A DNA stretch of 64,000 nucleotides, from positions 496,001 through 560,000 of the forward strand of contig JABVXV010000008.1 in assembly GCA_013365325.1 (NCBI GenBank). The letters run 5' to 3'. Positions 1 through 12,959 of this stretch are shown in pieces. Numbering within the stretch: position 1 is the first letter of the stretch; each line of letters begins with the position of its first letter. The notes beneath the pieces were generated by a model that worked only from the letters and a program-made list of their open reading frames with translations, was not told the DNA's origin and ran no database searches. A program made the translations under genes and the position numbers. The stretch comes from Dipetalonema caudispina (taxonomy: Eukaryota > Nematoda > Chromadorea > Rhabditida > Onchocercidae).

Positions 1-3000
1 TGCTTCATATTAATTTCTGGCAAATTTTACCAAAAATGAAATATAAAGTGTTGAAAAATATCATGAAGAAGGTAGTGGAAAAGGAAACAAACCGATATTA
101 ATTGGTATGCAGAAACCGTATCGTGACATAGCAGTACCTGAGATACAAGAGCATACACCGTTGATACATTGAGCTCGAGAAGGGCATTGCTGGGATGTTT
201 TACATCGAACTACAAGAATGTATTCTTTAAAAAGAATAATACCAGTGATTTCATTCCACGTTAAACTTCTGGTGTGTTAAACTTTTTACAAAATTTTGAA
301 AATTCAGCTAGAAATCTGAAGATTTTGAGAGGAAGAGAAAAAAGATAAATAGGAAACAATGAAATGGAATAATGCTTTCATCGTTGATTACACGTTTAAA
401 ATGAATTTTTATTATACTTCCGTCTTTTAATTAAATAAGAAATACCCTTAATGTGTGGAACACATGCACCATCAATCATTACATTACCAGAATCGCATAC
501 GCATTGATTTTCAACGCATATTGAACCATTTGTGCAGTGGTAAGCTTTTCCATCATCACAATAATCGCCCGGTCGGGATGCTGCAATGTTTAGTGAATAA
601 CATCAAGCCAAGTCTATCTAATGAAAGAAATATAAAATAGAAACGAACTGCTCATCGATATTACAGGTTTAGGCTCTATTTGTGGTTGCACCGTTGGCCA
701 CACTTCTTCAATACTCCAAGCTCGATTCGATGGTGTTGTAATGATTTTTGCAGGTGAGATAGGATGAATTACGGTTGTTGCAGGTAACAAATGAGTTGTT
801 CGTGACTTGACTGGTAGTGTTGAGCGTGTTGCATATGCTAATACCGAATAACCGCCATGCAATAATTTCTCGAATTGTCGCAGGCGACTTACTTAAATTG
901 TTAAAATGGCAAGCAAGCAAACGAAAACAAGCAAATAAAAGAAGCAGTATTTATCATGATAAAAAAAATAATTTATGCCAAAATACTACGAATCAGTATC
1001 CTATAAAAGTCGCTTGTTCGACCTCATAGAACATTGCATTTTAAACTTTTATGATTTGAATTTTAATTGAATAGATTATCCAGATTACATTATCACGAAG
1101 TATTAAGAATCTTATCTATTTAGCATGGATCATTGGATCTATGCTTAACTAGTAGGTTAATTGAAATAAGGAAAAAACGACTTTTTTTTTTCTTTCATAA
1201 ATTCACAAAAACTGCACAACTTACCATCCACTATAAATTTGCATTCAGTATCGGAGATGCGAGTGCCCAAAGGACACTTGCAAATACCGTTACGACAAAT
1301 GGAGAAAAACAGACAGAGTGTTGTTTCATTGCATACTCCACCTGATATATTTACGATCATTTCAGTTTGACGACTCGATGGGATGTGCCCTATGCCAGCG
1401 TCAATTAGTGGTAAAGCAGTGAACATTGCAGAATCAAGATTTGTCTCATCCGGTTCAATTTCTATCCCTGAACCTATCACTTCATTTGTTATCATTTCAT
1501 CAATTTGATTATTCTCAGCGATACGATTTTTCATAGCTGATGTTACACTTGGTATTATTGTTTGTGGATGAGTTTTGGGAAATGATATTGCTGTTGGGAT
1601 ACATTCCGTATCTTCAGATATATGATATCCAGGAAGACAAATGCACATTCCATTATGACATTTTGTATTACGCATTAGACAATCGTAGTTTGCCATACAT
1701 CGTCTACCAATATGCTTACGATCCACTAAGAAAATCGATTATTAAAAAAGTTATTAGGAAAAAATTAAGGATACTTTTCCCCTTCAGTCTTATTAAGAAA
1801 AAAGATGAAAAAAAAGCCAAGCCATGCAAACGTATAACAATTGCAGCAAGAAATGAATGCTTAAGTTCCTTTTACAAGTTCAGAATTTAAAATTGGACAA
1901 ATTCAACGAAGTACTTTTACAGTGTACCTCATATCTTATTTAGAATGCTTGAAATTATTGTTGGAAATGAAAAGAACCTTTCTCATGTGAAATCGGGAAC
2001 ATTCTCTGACATAGGCCATCTTTCATAATCATATCAAAGGGACAAATACATCGATAGCCAAAACAATAAGAACCACCCTTACAATCATCATTACTCTCAC
2101 AACGATTCATATGAATCGTTACTCGAGTTATATTGATCAAAGTATGATTCGAATGTTTCCTCAGCATATCCTTACTTCCATTAAAAATTTGCTGTGGCGG
2201 AAGCGTTAAAAGCGATTGCTCTAAACATAAGCAAACTGAATAGCTAAGATTGAAAGTTGCATGCAACCAATGCTTAACTCTAATTAGATAATAACCATTT
2301 ACCACGGATGAATTCACATCTTCCATTTTGCAAGGCAGTATCCGTAGGACATCGACACATTCCATCCATGACATTGCAAAATGATCCACCGATACAAAGC
2401 TCACCTCTGTTACAAGGTGAATTAGGCTCAGCTAAAATTATAAATACATTAAATTCCAATAGAAAAAACAATTTTTTAATTAAATTCATAATGTTTCAGT
2501 TTCAGAAGCAACCCATCCTACTTCAAATTGCTAACTGCAAAGATCATGAAGAAATGCTGTTAGAACAATGGGAGCAAAGGTGAAGAACCGTTGAAAGCTA
2601 ATGGAAATTTACCTTGATAGCTGGTATACCTCTTGATTTCAATATCCTCGGTGACACAATTCCCATCCTTGGATAATTCACCATCAGGGCATAAACAAGA
2701 ACCATTTATGCAAACATAATTTGATATGCAAGTTTCACCATTAAGACATGATTCACCACGTTCGGCAAATACCATTTGACACCTACCATCCATGAAAATC
2801 TCACCTGCTGGGCAGTGACATCTAAAAATTTATTTAATTTGCAGTATATCGTTAAAATAATCTAAGAATGTATCCCTGCTTCTGTAGCTAATACAGAAGT
2901 TCTTTTTAGGTCATATATCGTATTAATCATCACCTTTTCATCAGTCTCCTAGATAATATCGCCTTTCATTTCGTAATGTAAAATATAGAGAAACAGAACT

Positions 3001-6000
3001 GGGAAAATAAATTTTCGCAATATTTAATTGCAAATTTTTGAAAATTTTGATGAAGACATTCTGTCTCTTTTTTGTTTTTTTAAACTTAAAGAAGGCGAAA
3101 AATCTTTGCCTGTTTGCGATACACTTTGCACCGATTATACAATCGGTATTGGTAATGCATATTTTGATTGGTGATATTAGCGCACGAGTGAACATTGGTA
3201 AACAGGATCGGTTCCGATATTGGTGTCCATCTGAAATTTGGCCATTCTTGGAAACAAGCTGAGTTAACTCATTGGACACGGAGACCCTCAAGAAAGATAC
3301 TGCGCAGATATGAACATGAGTAAACGATAGTAAAACTGTTTAATTAGCTCTTATTTTAAAAACCCACAAACCTAGGCAAGTGCAAAGACCGCTCTGATGA
3401 TCGCAGTAAGAATTTTCTGCACACTGCGAAGAATTCGAGCATTCAATAAGTGAATCTAGAATAAAATTTGCTATTCGGAACATATAGAAACTTTACATAA
3501 ATATTAAATTGAAATGTTAATCGATAAAAATAAATATCACATAGATAAGTATGGACATTGCTAAATTTCAAATATCGTTTATGAAGTTCCAAGAAAACGT
3601 ATACCTGTTATCGGTATGCATTGTCCACTATTCGAGAATGTTCCTTGCGGACATTGACAAATTCCATCAATGCAAAGTAAATCACCAAAGCATTTCTCCC
3701 CATTTATGCATATCTCATCATAGTTTTCTGAAAAGCAAAAAAAGTTCTAAGCATTAAATTATATCATATCTTTTGATTTCTTATGTATTTTTCTAACTTT
3801 TAGCAGCTTTTAAATTCCTTTTATAAGGAACTTTTCAAATGCCAAATTCTTATGATATCATTTTGCGAAGAGAAAATATTTCTGATAACTGAATGAAATA
3901 CATAAACTTCTTGAAGTAGCCATGTAGAAAAGCAAACTTTTTTGTTCAGCTACACATATGCCATTTTGATTGGTTGTACCAGTTGGACATAAACAGATCT
4001 ACAAGTAAAGATTATTTGTTATCTCGTGAACATATCATTTATCATTCGTATTCCTTTCTCGAATGCAGAATGCAGAAGAGGGTATCCCTAATTATGTTGA
4101 AAAATATTTTTCAAGATCGAACCGATTTAGTACATATTGATCCGCCACTACAAAATTCTCCATTAGCACAACTGGCTCCAACATCGATCAACGTATAATC
4201 ATGACATTTCCCATCCTGTAACTTTTTTTAAATTGAAATATGTAAGAAATAAAAAGTAATACTGAGGAAATATCAACACTAATAGTTGTATTACTGACCT
4301 GTATAACCATGCCCATTGGGCATTGGCAAATGCCATCAATACAATTTGCAATTCCAAGACAAATTTGAGTAGAATTACAAGGAGAACCAGCAAGAACCTT
4401 TCGTTCCAATATGCATTTACCAGATTCGAGTATTGTTCCAAGTGGACATTCACATATGCCGAAAAAACAATTTGAACCGCCCAAACATCGCTCATTTCCA
4501 GTTTGGCAGGCATCTCCCACCGGTACTTGAATTGGAAATTTATAAATTTAGTTTTAAGAGTGCACTGTAGACAAAATAGCTAATAGCATATTTTTCACTA
4601 TGTAATTTCATATTTTTAAATAAAAAACATTTTGAACCATCCAAATATCGTCCATTACTAATTAATTTCTAAGAGTGCATTGTAGAAAAATAACTAACAG
4701 CACATTTCTTACTTTCGCATTTTTCTATAATTTTATTTTAATTTTTCAAAAAAAAAAAACCCATTTATTTCAATTTTCTGGCCATTAGCAAGAACTTTAA
4801 TAAGACACTTATTCATTTACTTCAAATAGCGAATAAATATCGATACCTGCAGGTAATAGTTCGCAAATCCCATTTACAGATTGTTGGGAGTCGGGACACT
4901 GACAAATATTTGCAACACAACTGGAACCACCGCTGCACTGTACGGTTGAATTACATGTCGAACTTGGCGGTACTGTCGCACGTGGAATGCATTTATCGTT
5001 TAATTTGATATTCCCTGCTGGACATACACAAATACCAGCCAGACAGTATGATCCACCCAAACAAACTTCACCATATGCACAAGATTGCATTGGTGCAACT
5101 TCTTCTGCAAAGTCTGCTCTTCTTGTCCCTCTTATAGGTTTCAATGTATCAATCATTTACTCAATCTCTGGATTTATTCCTTAAAATGTCATCCTCAAAT
5201 CAACGCTACCTATTTCGCTTAATTTATTCTAACTTAAAACTAAATCGACATGACATTATAGCTATAAGAAGTCGAACTTTTGTCTACCAATAAAATCTAA
5301 TTAACTAACTAACTAAATAATCAATCATTTTTTCATGCTCTCCTTCTTCTTTCTTACAATTTGTAGAAAATCACATACTTAATAAAATTTCTGTTTATTA
5401 TTAAAGCAATAATTTGCCATAGAAATTGATTTCATAGTAGACATTATGCAACCTGTATAGAAGTTATTTTGAAAATACTTACTTTGATAACATAATCCTT
5501 CCCTAATGATCATTGATGAAGGACAAACACAAACATTACTGATACATCTGAATCCTCCTGTACATTCTGAATTCATTAAACACCTTTGTCCTTCTGGAAT
5601 CTGATCATAACACTCATTATCGTGCTCTATTAGTGTTGAACTACACCCTGAAATTGAATCATTCCGTCCGTTGTCTAATACTTTGACAGGTATGAATTTC
5701 TAACTACGTATCAGCTCTCATTGAATAATTAAAAGTAACTTGGATGTTTTTACAATAACTTATACCTGAATAAATCTATAATTAAAACCGAAAACTGAAA
5801 ATGTTAGAAAATCTCCAACACATTTAACTTCTTCCAATAACCTTGTCTGCATATGCCGTTATTACCGACAATGTAACCAGGAGGACAACTTTCAGCACAT
5901 ATGTCACCTGTGAACACTTTACCCAAGGAGCAACGACAAATGCCTTGAATGCAAATCATTTCAACGTCATGTCTTTGACATTGTGACGAGTACTGACAAT

Positions 6001-9000
6001 TATCCCCTGGTCTAATAGCTGAAAAAAAAATGAATTTAGCTATTGATACTTCCGATAGACTAAATATATCGATTTCAAGAGGTAGTAAAATAAAAGAGTG
6101 ATCTTTGTGCCAAAAGCAGTACACCACATTCTACGTTAGAAGACCGGATAATCATTCTATGCATATACCCGATATACATTTTCCGACTATTGCGGAGAAT
6201 ATCATGCTTGTTGGACATTGCTTCCCGCATGTTCCATCAAGTGGTAACAGTTTCCCGGGACAAATACACTTATGTCGAGAACAATATGCGCCATCAGCGG
6301 CTGTTGAGCATTGTTTTGAATGAATGCAACCATTTGCACCGGGTGATATCACTTAAAATTGATAAATTTAAAAAAATAGAATAGCTTTTCCCTTCGAAAT
6401 CATTCAAAAGGTGTAAAAGATAATAAATCCAATGGATTTATTACTGTTCTAACATTTTAGGTAGAATTACAGTCTAACTTGGATAATTCCTCTCTACCAA
6501 TCAAAAAACCGGAAATGTTGTGAAACTTTTCTTCATACTCTTTCTAGTTTTGTCTATTAGCAATGAATTCCAGTTTCTGTGCCTTGTCAAAATGCTGTAC
6601 CTTCCATACATTGGCCCATTTCAGATACCCAAACATAGCCAAGTATAGCACATTTTGGCTCCATAAATGTACATGAATTTCCATTGAGTTTCATTCCCTG
6701 AGCGCATTTACATCTTAATTTTTGACAAAATGCTCCTGGCTCAGTTGCTGCACATTGTTCAGAGTATTGGCACGATTCACCCGGTAGTCGTGCTGAAAAA
6801 CTAATTAATTAATTATTGGAAACGCTTGAACTAGAAAATTTTGAAACTACAAATGCTTACTTGCCATGCAAATGCCAAGTTCTTGTATGAATATTTGCTG
6901 TACCGGACATGAAGATGAGAAAACTGTTCCGTACGCTGGAATTACTGGGATTTCATAACTTATAAAATTAAACACAGAACAATCAAGAATATTTCCAGAA
7001 ATAGCTGATATTTCAGCATGAATTTATATGAAATATTATTCTTACAACTGTTCCAGTATTTACTGAATTCAGTAAGCATCCTCCATCGCAGTAAGTTAAC
7101 AGGATCCGGAACAAACTTGTTTAGCAGTATACAATTGGCACTTTTGTAACAAATCAGGTAATCATTAATCGAACATTTATCAATATTTGATTAATGATTA
7201 CAGGCGAAAGCAAAGATGGTGATTTATCATTAACTTGTCTTTATGCCACTTTTATGTATATGTAAAAATTTATCACTTAATCACTCTTAAAAAATTGCCT
7301 GCAATCGATTCCCATTTTATGAATCTCCCATCTGATTGAATCGATTTAAACAAATACTAAAAGCTAAAAGATATACAGAGAAGACGGGATGATTTCGAAA
7401 TGGAATTTGATAGTTCCAATTAATTGTTCTGATTAAATTTAAAATTATTTCATAAGATTTAAATATCAAGCGGATCATTTGAAAGAAGTACATTTCTACA
7501 GTGAATCCATTAATGCTCTAACAATTAGTTGTAATCAATTACTAACCTGTTAAAATACCAGAAGAGTTATATTTTGTTTTTCCAAGAAGATTGCTATAGT
7601 CCTGAACATTCGTACGGGCCGGTTGTGATCGTTTTTTTTGTGGACCATATCGTTTACCTATAGAACCATTACTGTGTTTTGCAATTTCAACGGCAAAGTA
7701 TGTTTCGAAAAAGAGGGAAACAATTACCATCAAAAAACCAAACTGTGAGTCGGAATTTCATTATTTTTTTTTTTTTTTTTTTTTTTTTTTTGTGGATTTT
7801 TCAAGAGATTTATGCAAAGGATAAAAGAGGAAAAAAGTGAGTTAAAAATTCTCTTTAAATATGATATTTTTAAAAGTACGATATCAATGAAAGAAGGAAA
7901 ATAATATGTCAAACTAACTTTTGAAACAACTGAATGCTTTAGCTTTAAAACCCTTTGGGCATTGGCATTTATGCTGACTGGTACAAATGGCACCTGGATA
8001 ACCTTTAGCGCATTGTCTTGAATCTTCACAACCGCTTTGTCCCGGATAAATCACTAAAAGATGTTTGAAACTGTTACGAGACGAGATCATGCGCGAATTC
8101 TCATTGTTCATCTTTTTCTTTTATCTGTCCGTTAATTCATTTCGTTTCCTAGTGGTCATTGTTGTATAAATTTTATAAGGACAAAGTTAAATTAGTTGAA
8201 ACATACTAAATTATGCTATAAACTCGATTTTCATAAGACATTTGAAAATGACCTTTCCAACGATTGATAATAAAGCAAAACATTCAAATAGCTTTGTACT
8301 TACCTGGCTTACATTTTCCGCCTAGGACAAAATGTGTTGATAAGCACCAGCACTTTCCACTACTTCTATTGCAGTATTCTCCTTTTCCCGTACATTCTGC
8401 TGACGTTTTACACTTCGAAGTTAGGGTTTTACCTAAAAATGTGACTTTTTTAAACTTAAAAATTAAGTAAGGATGCAAACCTTTCTAATGTTTATAATAT
8501 TACAGGACCTAAAGAGTTAAGGATCGAGTTAAGGACGCTTATTGTTCCGATTAGATAGATCCATGACAAAGAAAAAAGGAAATTAACAAAAATTTGTTGG
8601 GCAAACTTGAAATCATATAATTATATAGTAATCTTAAAGAAGTTTGTAAAGTTTTCATCTTCTAATAGCGATTTGTCAACTTTATAGAAATTTAAAATTT
8701 TAAAAAAGCATTATATATTACTTGATTTTAAGATACATTCGCCGTTGACCTGTTCGTACAATGGCGCGCAAGTGCAAATATTATTGATACAAAAACTATT
8801 TGGAGTAGTACACGGTAAGTTACGTAGATCCGAATCACAAAATGTTCCAACTTCACCGACACGAACTATTTCGCTCGATGAGGAACCTAAATTTTGATAT
8901 CTAGCTTTTAGGAAAACATACTGTGGGAAAAAAATGGTAAAATTCAGAAAATAGAAGAGATAGCTGATTGATAACATTCTGGATAAACGGTGAAGAAGAA

Positions 9001-10089
9001 GACGTAAAAAGTGAATATTATAAGACGAATTTTGTTCGGATTTTTTTTTTCAGTGATCTCTCAACGGTCTTTTTTTTCTTCCCATATCCATTCACTTCTT
9101 TATTTTTATTTAAATTCTTAATTCTACAGCTAAATTTATCTTTAGAGTGTTAAGTTAACGAATAGTTTAGATCGGTTTAAACCATTCACAGAATTTCTCT
9201 TCATTCCATTCTTCTTATTAATGAAATTCTCAATGAGAAATACGAAAATATCTTTCAGCATGTACAGCTTTTCTCTGATTAATTAAGATTACCATTTCCA
9301 ATTTTCTAAAAAGTCGTTGACTAATCCAAAATCAGTAAGAGAAGAGCTTAGTGACAGTTCCGTGTGTTGCCCTTTGTACAAGGTTATCATGTATAGGCTG
9401 GCTTATAATACTACGGAAATACTGCTATGATAAAGCATACATATATGGCTATCTATTAATTAATTATTTAGAATTTTTAATAAAATAAATGGAAATGTTT
9501 TAGTGTTTCATGAAGACAATATTAAGAGTTTATCAGTTATATTAAACACTTTTTATTTTGCAATATTAACTAGAAATTTCAACAAAATTATTCATAATTT
9601 TTAATAAACTAGCCGGAAATGATGTCAGTTAAAAGTGGTAAATATTCTCTGTGTAAATGATATGCATAATTATATGTAATAAATTGAATTAGAAAACATG
9701 TCGAAATTTAAATTATGTTTCTGAATGAAGCAGTTTCTGCTGAAGTTGAATTTAAGGAATTAGAGATAAGATGATTGAAACAATTGAAATAATATAAATG
9801 ACCTTCCAAGTTGCTTATTATGAAACTCCTCAACTTGTATGCAGATTTCTGCGAGGGAGTTGGCAAGAAGTGATAGATTATTCTTTTCTCCCTGCATTTT
9901 GAATCATGCATAAGATCTAATTGGCGGAATTATCTGGCAATAAAGTTATATCCTTCTGGAAGTCCATAGAAAATGTAATATTCAAAAAGATAAATTAAAT
10001 TGCTTACCAGCAAATAAAAATAATATTTAAAAAGATAAATTAAATTGCTTACCAGCAAATAAAAATGCTAAGAAAAATGCGATATCCAT
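1..10089 (-). CDS. Secreted multi-EB-module cysteine-rich protein (3' end beyond window)
   Basis: A minus-strand gene read as 24 exons encoding 1303 residues in the window and continuing past base 1. It opens with a short hydrophobic signal (MDIAFFLAFLFA) in a 37-nt exon, followed by about sixteen EB-like cysteine modules (Pfam EB family, nematode-enriched). A typical module reads C-x5-C-x-GGS-x-C-x5-C-x-CP-x-G and ends in C. There is no membrane segment in the part seen, so secretion or cuticle/extracellular association is inferred. Nearly every intron is phase 1, and all exon joins keep frame, which supports a single gene. A Pro/Thr-rich, mucin-like linker lies at 649-837. One intron (2822-3109) has a GC donor. 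The exact function is unknown; EB proteins are mostly uncharacterised. The gene could be two fused neighbours, but I see no internal stop or new signal peptide. Confidence 0.88.
138..2220 (-). other. EB gene, C-terminal exons present in window
   Basis: Exons: 1978-2220, 1225-1725, 649-837, 446-580 and 138-209, all phase 1. Exon 1225-1725 is unusually long: one module (CMANYDCLMRNTKCHNGMCIC), about 90 cysteine-free residues rich in acidic and hydroxyl side chains, then a second module. Exon 649-837 is a Pro/Thr linker with no cysteine. Exons 446-580 (CDDGKAYHCTNGSICVENQC) and 138-209 (CKTSQQCPSRAQCINGVCSC) resume the modules. The last exon ends in phase 1 at donor GTACTG, and no acceptor is visible before base 1, so the gene continues leftward. 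Confidence 0.8.
2303..6018 (-). other. EB gene, central module exons
   Basis: Exons: 5842-6018, 5483-5647, 4847-5104, 4299-4525, 4123-4215, 3938-3998, 3605-3727, 3372-3455, 3110-3299, 2613-2821 and 2303-2431. These carry the most regular modules. Two adjacent units sit in 4847-5104 (CAYGEVCLGGSYCLAGICVC then CNSTVQCSGGSSC) and two in 4299-4525 (CQTGNERCLGGSNC then CNSTQICLGIANC). Phases are 1 throughout except after 4299 and 4123 (phase 0) and after 3110 (phase 2). In each case the next exon restores the frame, and the cysteine pattern runs unbroken across the joins. Confidence 0.82.
4622..4715 (-). pseudogene. Decayed partial copy of an EB exon inside an intron
   Basis: Inside the intron 4526-4846 lies a degenerate copy of the 5' part of the adjacent exon 4299-4525 together with its flanking intron. 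The real exon reads RCLGGSNCFF near 4463-4492; the copy reads RYLDGSKCFL near 4623-4652. Downstream intron sequence is also shared (both contain AAGAGTGCA followed by a TGTAGA-like stretch). About 50 bp, including the splice acceptor, is missing from the copy, so it cannot act as an exon. Confidence 0.7.
7046..7140 (-). pseudogene. Possible frame-broken EB-like exon
   Basis: Between exons 6861-6944 and 7547-7657 the minus strand has cysteine-rich sequence in two frames: CQLYTAKQVCSGSC followed by a stop in one frame, and YCDGGCLLNSVNTGT followed by a donor-like GTAAGA in the next. Flanking AG and GT signals are present, but no single frame carries all the cysteines. The flanking exons join in phase without it. 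It may be a dead module or a chance arrangement. Confidence 0.3.
7764..7791 (+). repeat. T homopolymer (28 nt) in an EB-gene intron
   Basis: An uninterrupted T run inside the intron 7658-7918; on the gene strand it reads as poly-A. Confidence 0.9.
9976..10065. repeat. 45-bp direct tandem duplication over the exon-1 donor
   Basis: Bases 9976-10020 and 10021-10065 are direct copies of a 45-bp unit with one mismatch. On the minus strand each copy holds the last bases of exon 1 and its GTAAGC donor. The upstream copy (10047-10052) forms the donor used in the model; the second donor is at 10002-10007. Confidence 0.9.
10053..10089 (-). other. EB gene exon 1: start codon and signal peptide
   Basis: The ATG at 10087-10089 opens 12 codons, MDIAFFLAFLFA plus one base, ending at the donor GTAAGC (10047-10052). 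It is the only in-frame start with a hydrophobic leader upstream of the first cysteine module. Its phase-1 end fits the next exon (start 8904, or 8886 with the alternative acceptor), across an intron of about 1.1 kb. Confidence 0.75.
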
Positions 10090-12940
10090 CCAATTTGAAA
10101 ACGTTATTTCAAAATATTCAATCCTAAGAGGTTCTGTTTACAAAAGTAACACTTCCACCAAATTTTAATGTTCAGAGAGAAGTGTTCCTTTTGGTAGTGA
10201 AGTGAAGACGATAGATTCCGAGCGTCGGAATATGTTAAACCACTGTAGTAGATTGGAAAGAGAAGTATTAGTCGAGTTCAAATTTTGCTACCTCTTGGGT
10301 CAACAAATTTTTGTTTATCGTCGAGTATGGTACAGATTCGTCAATATGCAGATACTAGTATGGTTTGAAGATGTTATAAAAGCTTTGAATGTTTGGGTTA
10401 GCCATATTAATGTCCGAACCGATACGGCTAACTTATCCAAAGGTAGGTGTTGTGTAGAGACATCCTCTGTATTTGCACAACTGAACCAACAACAAACTCT
10501 CTGTCCATTAGTACTTCCTAATACAACGTACTTCCTATTTTCAATTGTAGAAATAATACAAACAAAATTTGCATATTTGCATTAGACAATAATAATGGCG
10601 ATAAGAACGAACTGGTATATGTTTGAGATTAAAAACATCTATTAAGAATTTGTCCCTTTTGGTTCTTAAATTTCATAATAAATAGATTTTTGAAATGACA
10701 AACTCAGAAACGGCGAAAATCAAAATCAGATATAAAAGAAATCACAATGAAGTTGTTGACTTTTGCGGAGAAACCGCATTTGTTTGATCCCGGATATCCC
10801 TCAGAATTCTGCCGGAAGAATATTGCAACCATGTTAGTAAAAACAACTTGTTTATGGCATAATTAAATCAATGATTGAATTGTCGCATTTGCTTTTCTAA
10901 TCCCTAACAATGTTGACAGCATGAAAGCTTAAATCACTTTTCAGAATTGAAAGGTTAAATGACGATCTTTTAGTTCTCATAAGCAGTAAAACTGTACGAA
11001 TTTGTAAATGTCTTATTTGATTTTTATGCCAAATTCAAGTAAGAAATTCCTAATTAGCGAATACTAATCTTTTAATGTTATGATACTAAAGAAGTACAAG
11101 AATTTAGAAAGTGCGATAACAGAGAATTGAACGAACGAAGCTATTAACATTAAACTGCATATTTAAGCACTGGAATAAGTATAGTGTATAATGTATCGGT
11201 TCTACTGTTGTTGATTGCATGAGTGATGTCAATTACGTCAATAATGTCACAATAACTCGATGAAGGTATCGCATCAATAATAAATAACATGTGGATGAAA
11301 TTTTGCTCTAACTGGCTGGCATTGAAGTTAATTGATTCTATCCTTTTCTCTTTTATTTCCCAATATTCATATGAGTTGCAAAATTGGCTAATTGTTGAGG
11401 CCTAATCGTTAGCCACAACATATTGCATTTCCCAATGAATAATCAATCATTTAATAACATACATTCTGATTCATATGACATTGCCAACAAAAGTGCCACT
11501 GTTGGATTCGTTGTTATTTATGTTTATGGCTTTAAGGCGCCTCATTGTTAGCCAATCGATCGGTCACAGATTCTCTACACTGTTATCGATCATAGATTCT
11601 TTACATTGTTAACAGTTCTAATTTCTGTTTTGTTGAAGTTAAAATATTTCACTTTAACTCTGTGTTCTTTCTACTTTTTGCTTGTGATGTTAAGATTTTT
11701 AATTTTAATTTAAATCAAGCTGGACCATTTTTAGAAGAAAGTCTGTATCATTTAAGGCTTGATAATGAAATCATTGGCTATGAAACATGGCTATAATATA
11801 TCAAATTATAATGCGATGTAATCAGGCTTTATCTCGTGAGGAATCGCTTAAAATGTGGTTTTGAGAAGTTAAAGGCCATATTTAGGTTAGCCAGAAAAAT
11901 TGCCTACTGTTGATTTGGTATCATTTTTTAGAATTATTCATTCAAAAATTAATCTGGAATTCAGTTTTCCATTGTTCTGCCGTTTATATGACTCGTCGTC
12001 GTTGTATGAGTGTTTAAAACACTTTTTGAAAATACGTAATACATGTAAATATGAATATTTAGCTATCTAATCTAAAAGTCAATTACGGTCTTTGTAAATT
12101 TCATATATGTTGTTGTTGTTTTTTCCTGAGTCTTTCAAATAATTTTAGTTGTTTTTTTGGTTTTTCAAAAGAATTTTAGCTTTCTGAAGAAGACTAAAGC
12201 CCATTTCATTTCAAACTAAACTAAAAACAAATCCCATTGTTGCTGAATTTACTGAAATTTTGGAAGAAAATAGCATTAGTATTTTTCTTTTTTTGCAATG
12301 TTATTTATTAATATTCATTTTTAAACTTTTGCTATCTTTTAGTTCATACTTTAATTATAGAGTTGAATTTTTGTATGAATGGGATCTATTTTAAATGTTT
12401 GAATATTATGGAAGTTAAATTGATTAGAAACACGAACTTTGCTTAAAAATAAATTGTATTAATTCATTTAGTTAAAGAAACAATCTGAAAATATTCATCG
12501 AATTTATAGCAAAAGAACCATGAATGTATTGAAATATCATAATTAGATCGTCAAATTAAGTTCATAATTAATTTTTACTTCTCCTTGGATTAGTAGAAGC
12601 GGAAGTGTTATGTGTAAAAACGTTCGAAGTGTAAATGTGTAAGATAGTTAAAATGTGTAAAATCGTCATGTTATGTTGAGTGTAAATACTAAACGTTTTG
12701 AAGAATATTGTTTAGTTTCATCATTTCCAAGATGCAATATCATCCATCCCAATAATGCTAATGAAATATTGTGCATAATGAATAATTATGAGAGATGTAT
12801 GAGAATAATTTATGAATATTTCGTTAATTTACATATTTTTTATTTCTTAGAAAAAAAAAAAAAAAAACAAAATAGCTTCCAAGCAAACGGTCTAATTAAT
12901 ATTTAATGCATCTTTCTCTCTTCCTTCCTCTTTTTTTCTC

Positions 12941-12959
12941 TTTTTTTTTTTTTTTTTTT
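12941..12959 (+). repeat. T homopolymer (19 nt)
   Basis: A run of T preceded by pyrimidine-rich sequence. An A17 run lies 75 bp upstream at 12851-12867. Confidence 0.9.

Larger units (their letters stand above)
6169..8904 (-). other. EB gene, N-terminal module exons
   Basis: Exons, right to left: 8722-8904, 8304-8432, 7919-8053, 7547-7657, 6861-6944, 6601-6792 and 6169-6351, all phase 1 at both ends. The modules here are of a longer type, for example CQYSEQCAATEPGAFCQ in 6601-6792 and CIHSKQCSTAADGAYC in 6169-6351. Exon 7547-7657 has no cysteine and is a basic linker (KRYGPQKKRSQPART). The start of the first exon is ambiguous between acceptors at 8904 and 8886. Exon 7547-7657 is the least certain. 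Confidence 0.75.

Noticed and set aside
10202..10585. 127-codon plus-strand open frame next to the EB gene start
   Set aside because: Starts at GTG, has no recognised motif, and no splice signals or neighbouring exon support it; long frames occur by chance in this window.
12851..12959. A17 and T19 runs 75 bp apart, resembling mobile-element tails
   Set aside because: No target-site duplication or internal coding or promoter sequence; homopolymers are common here.
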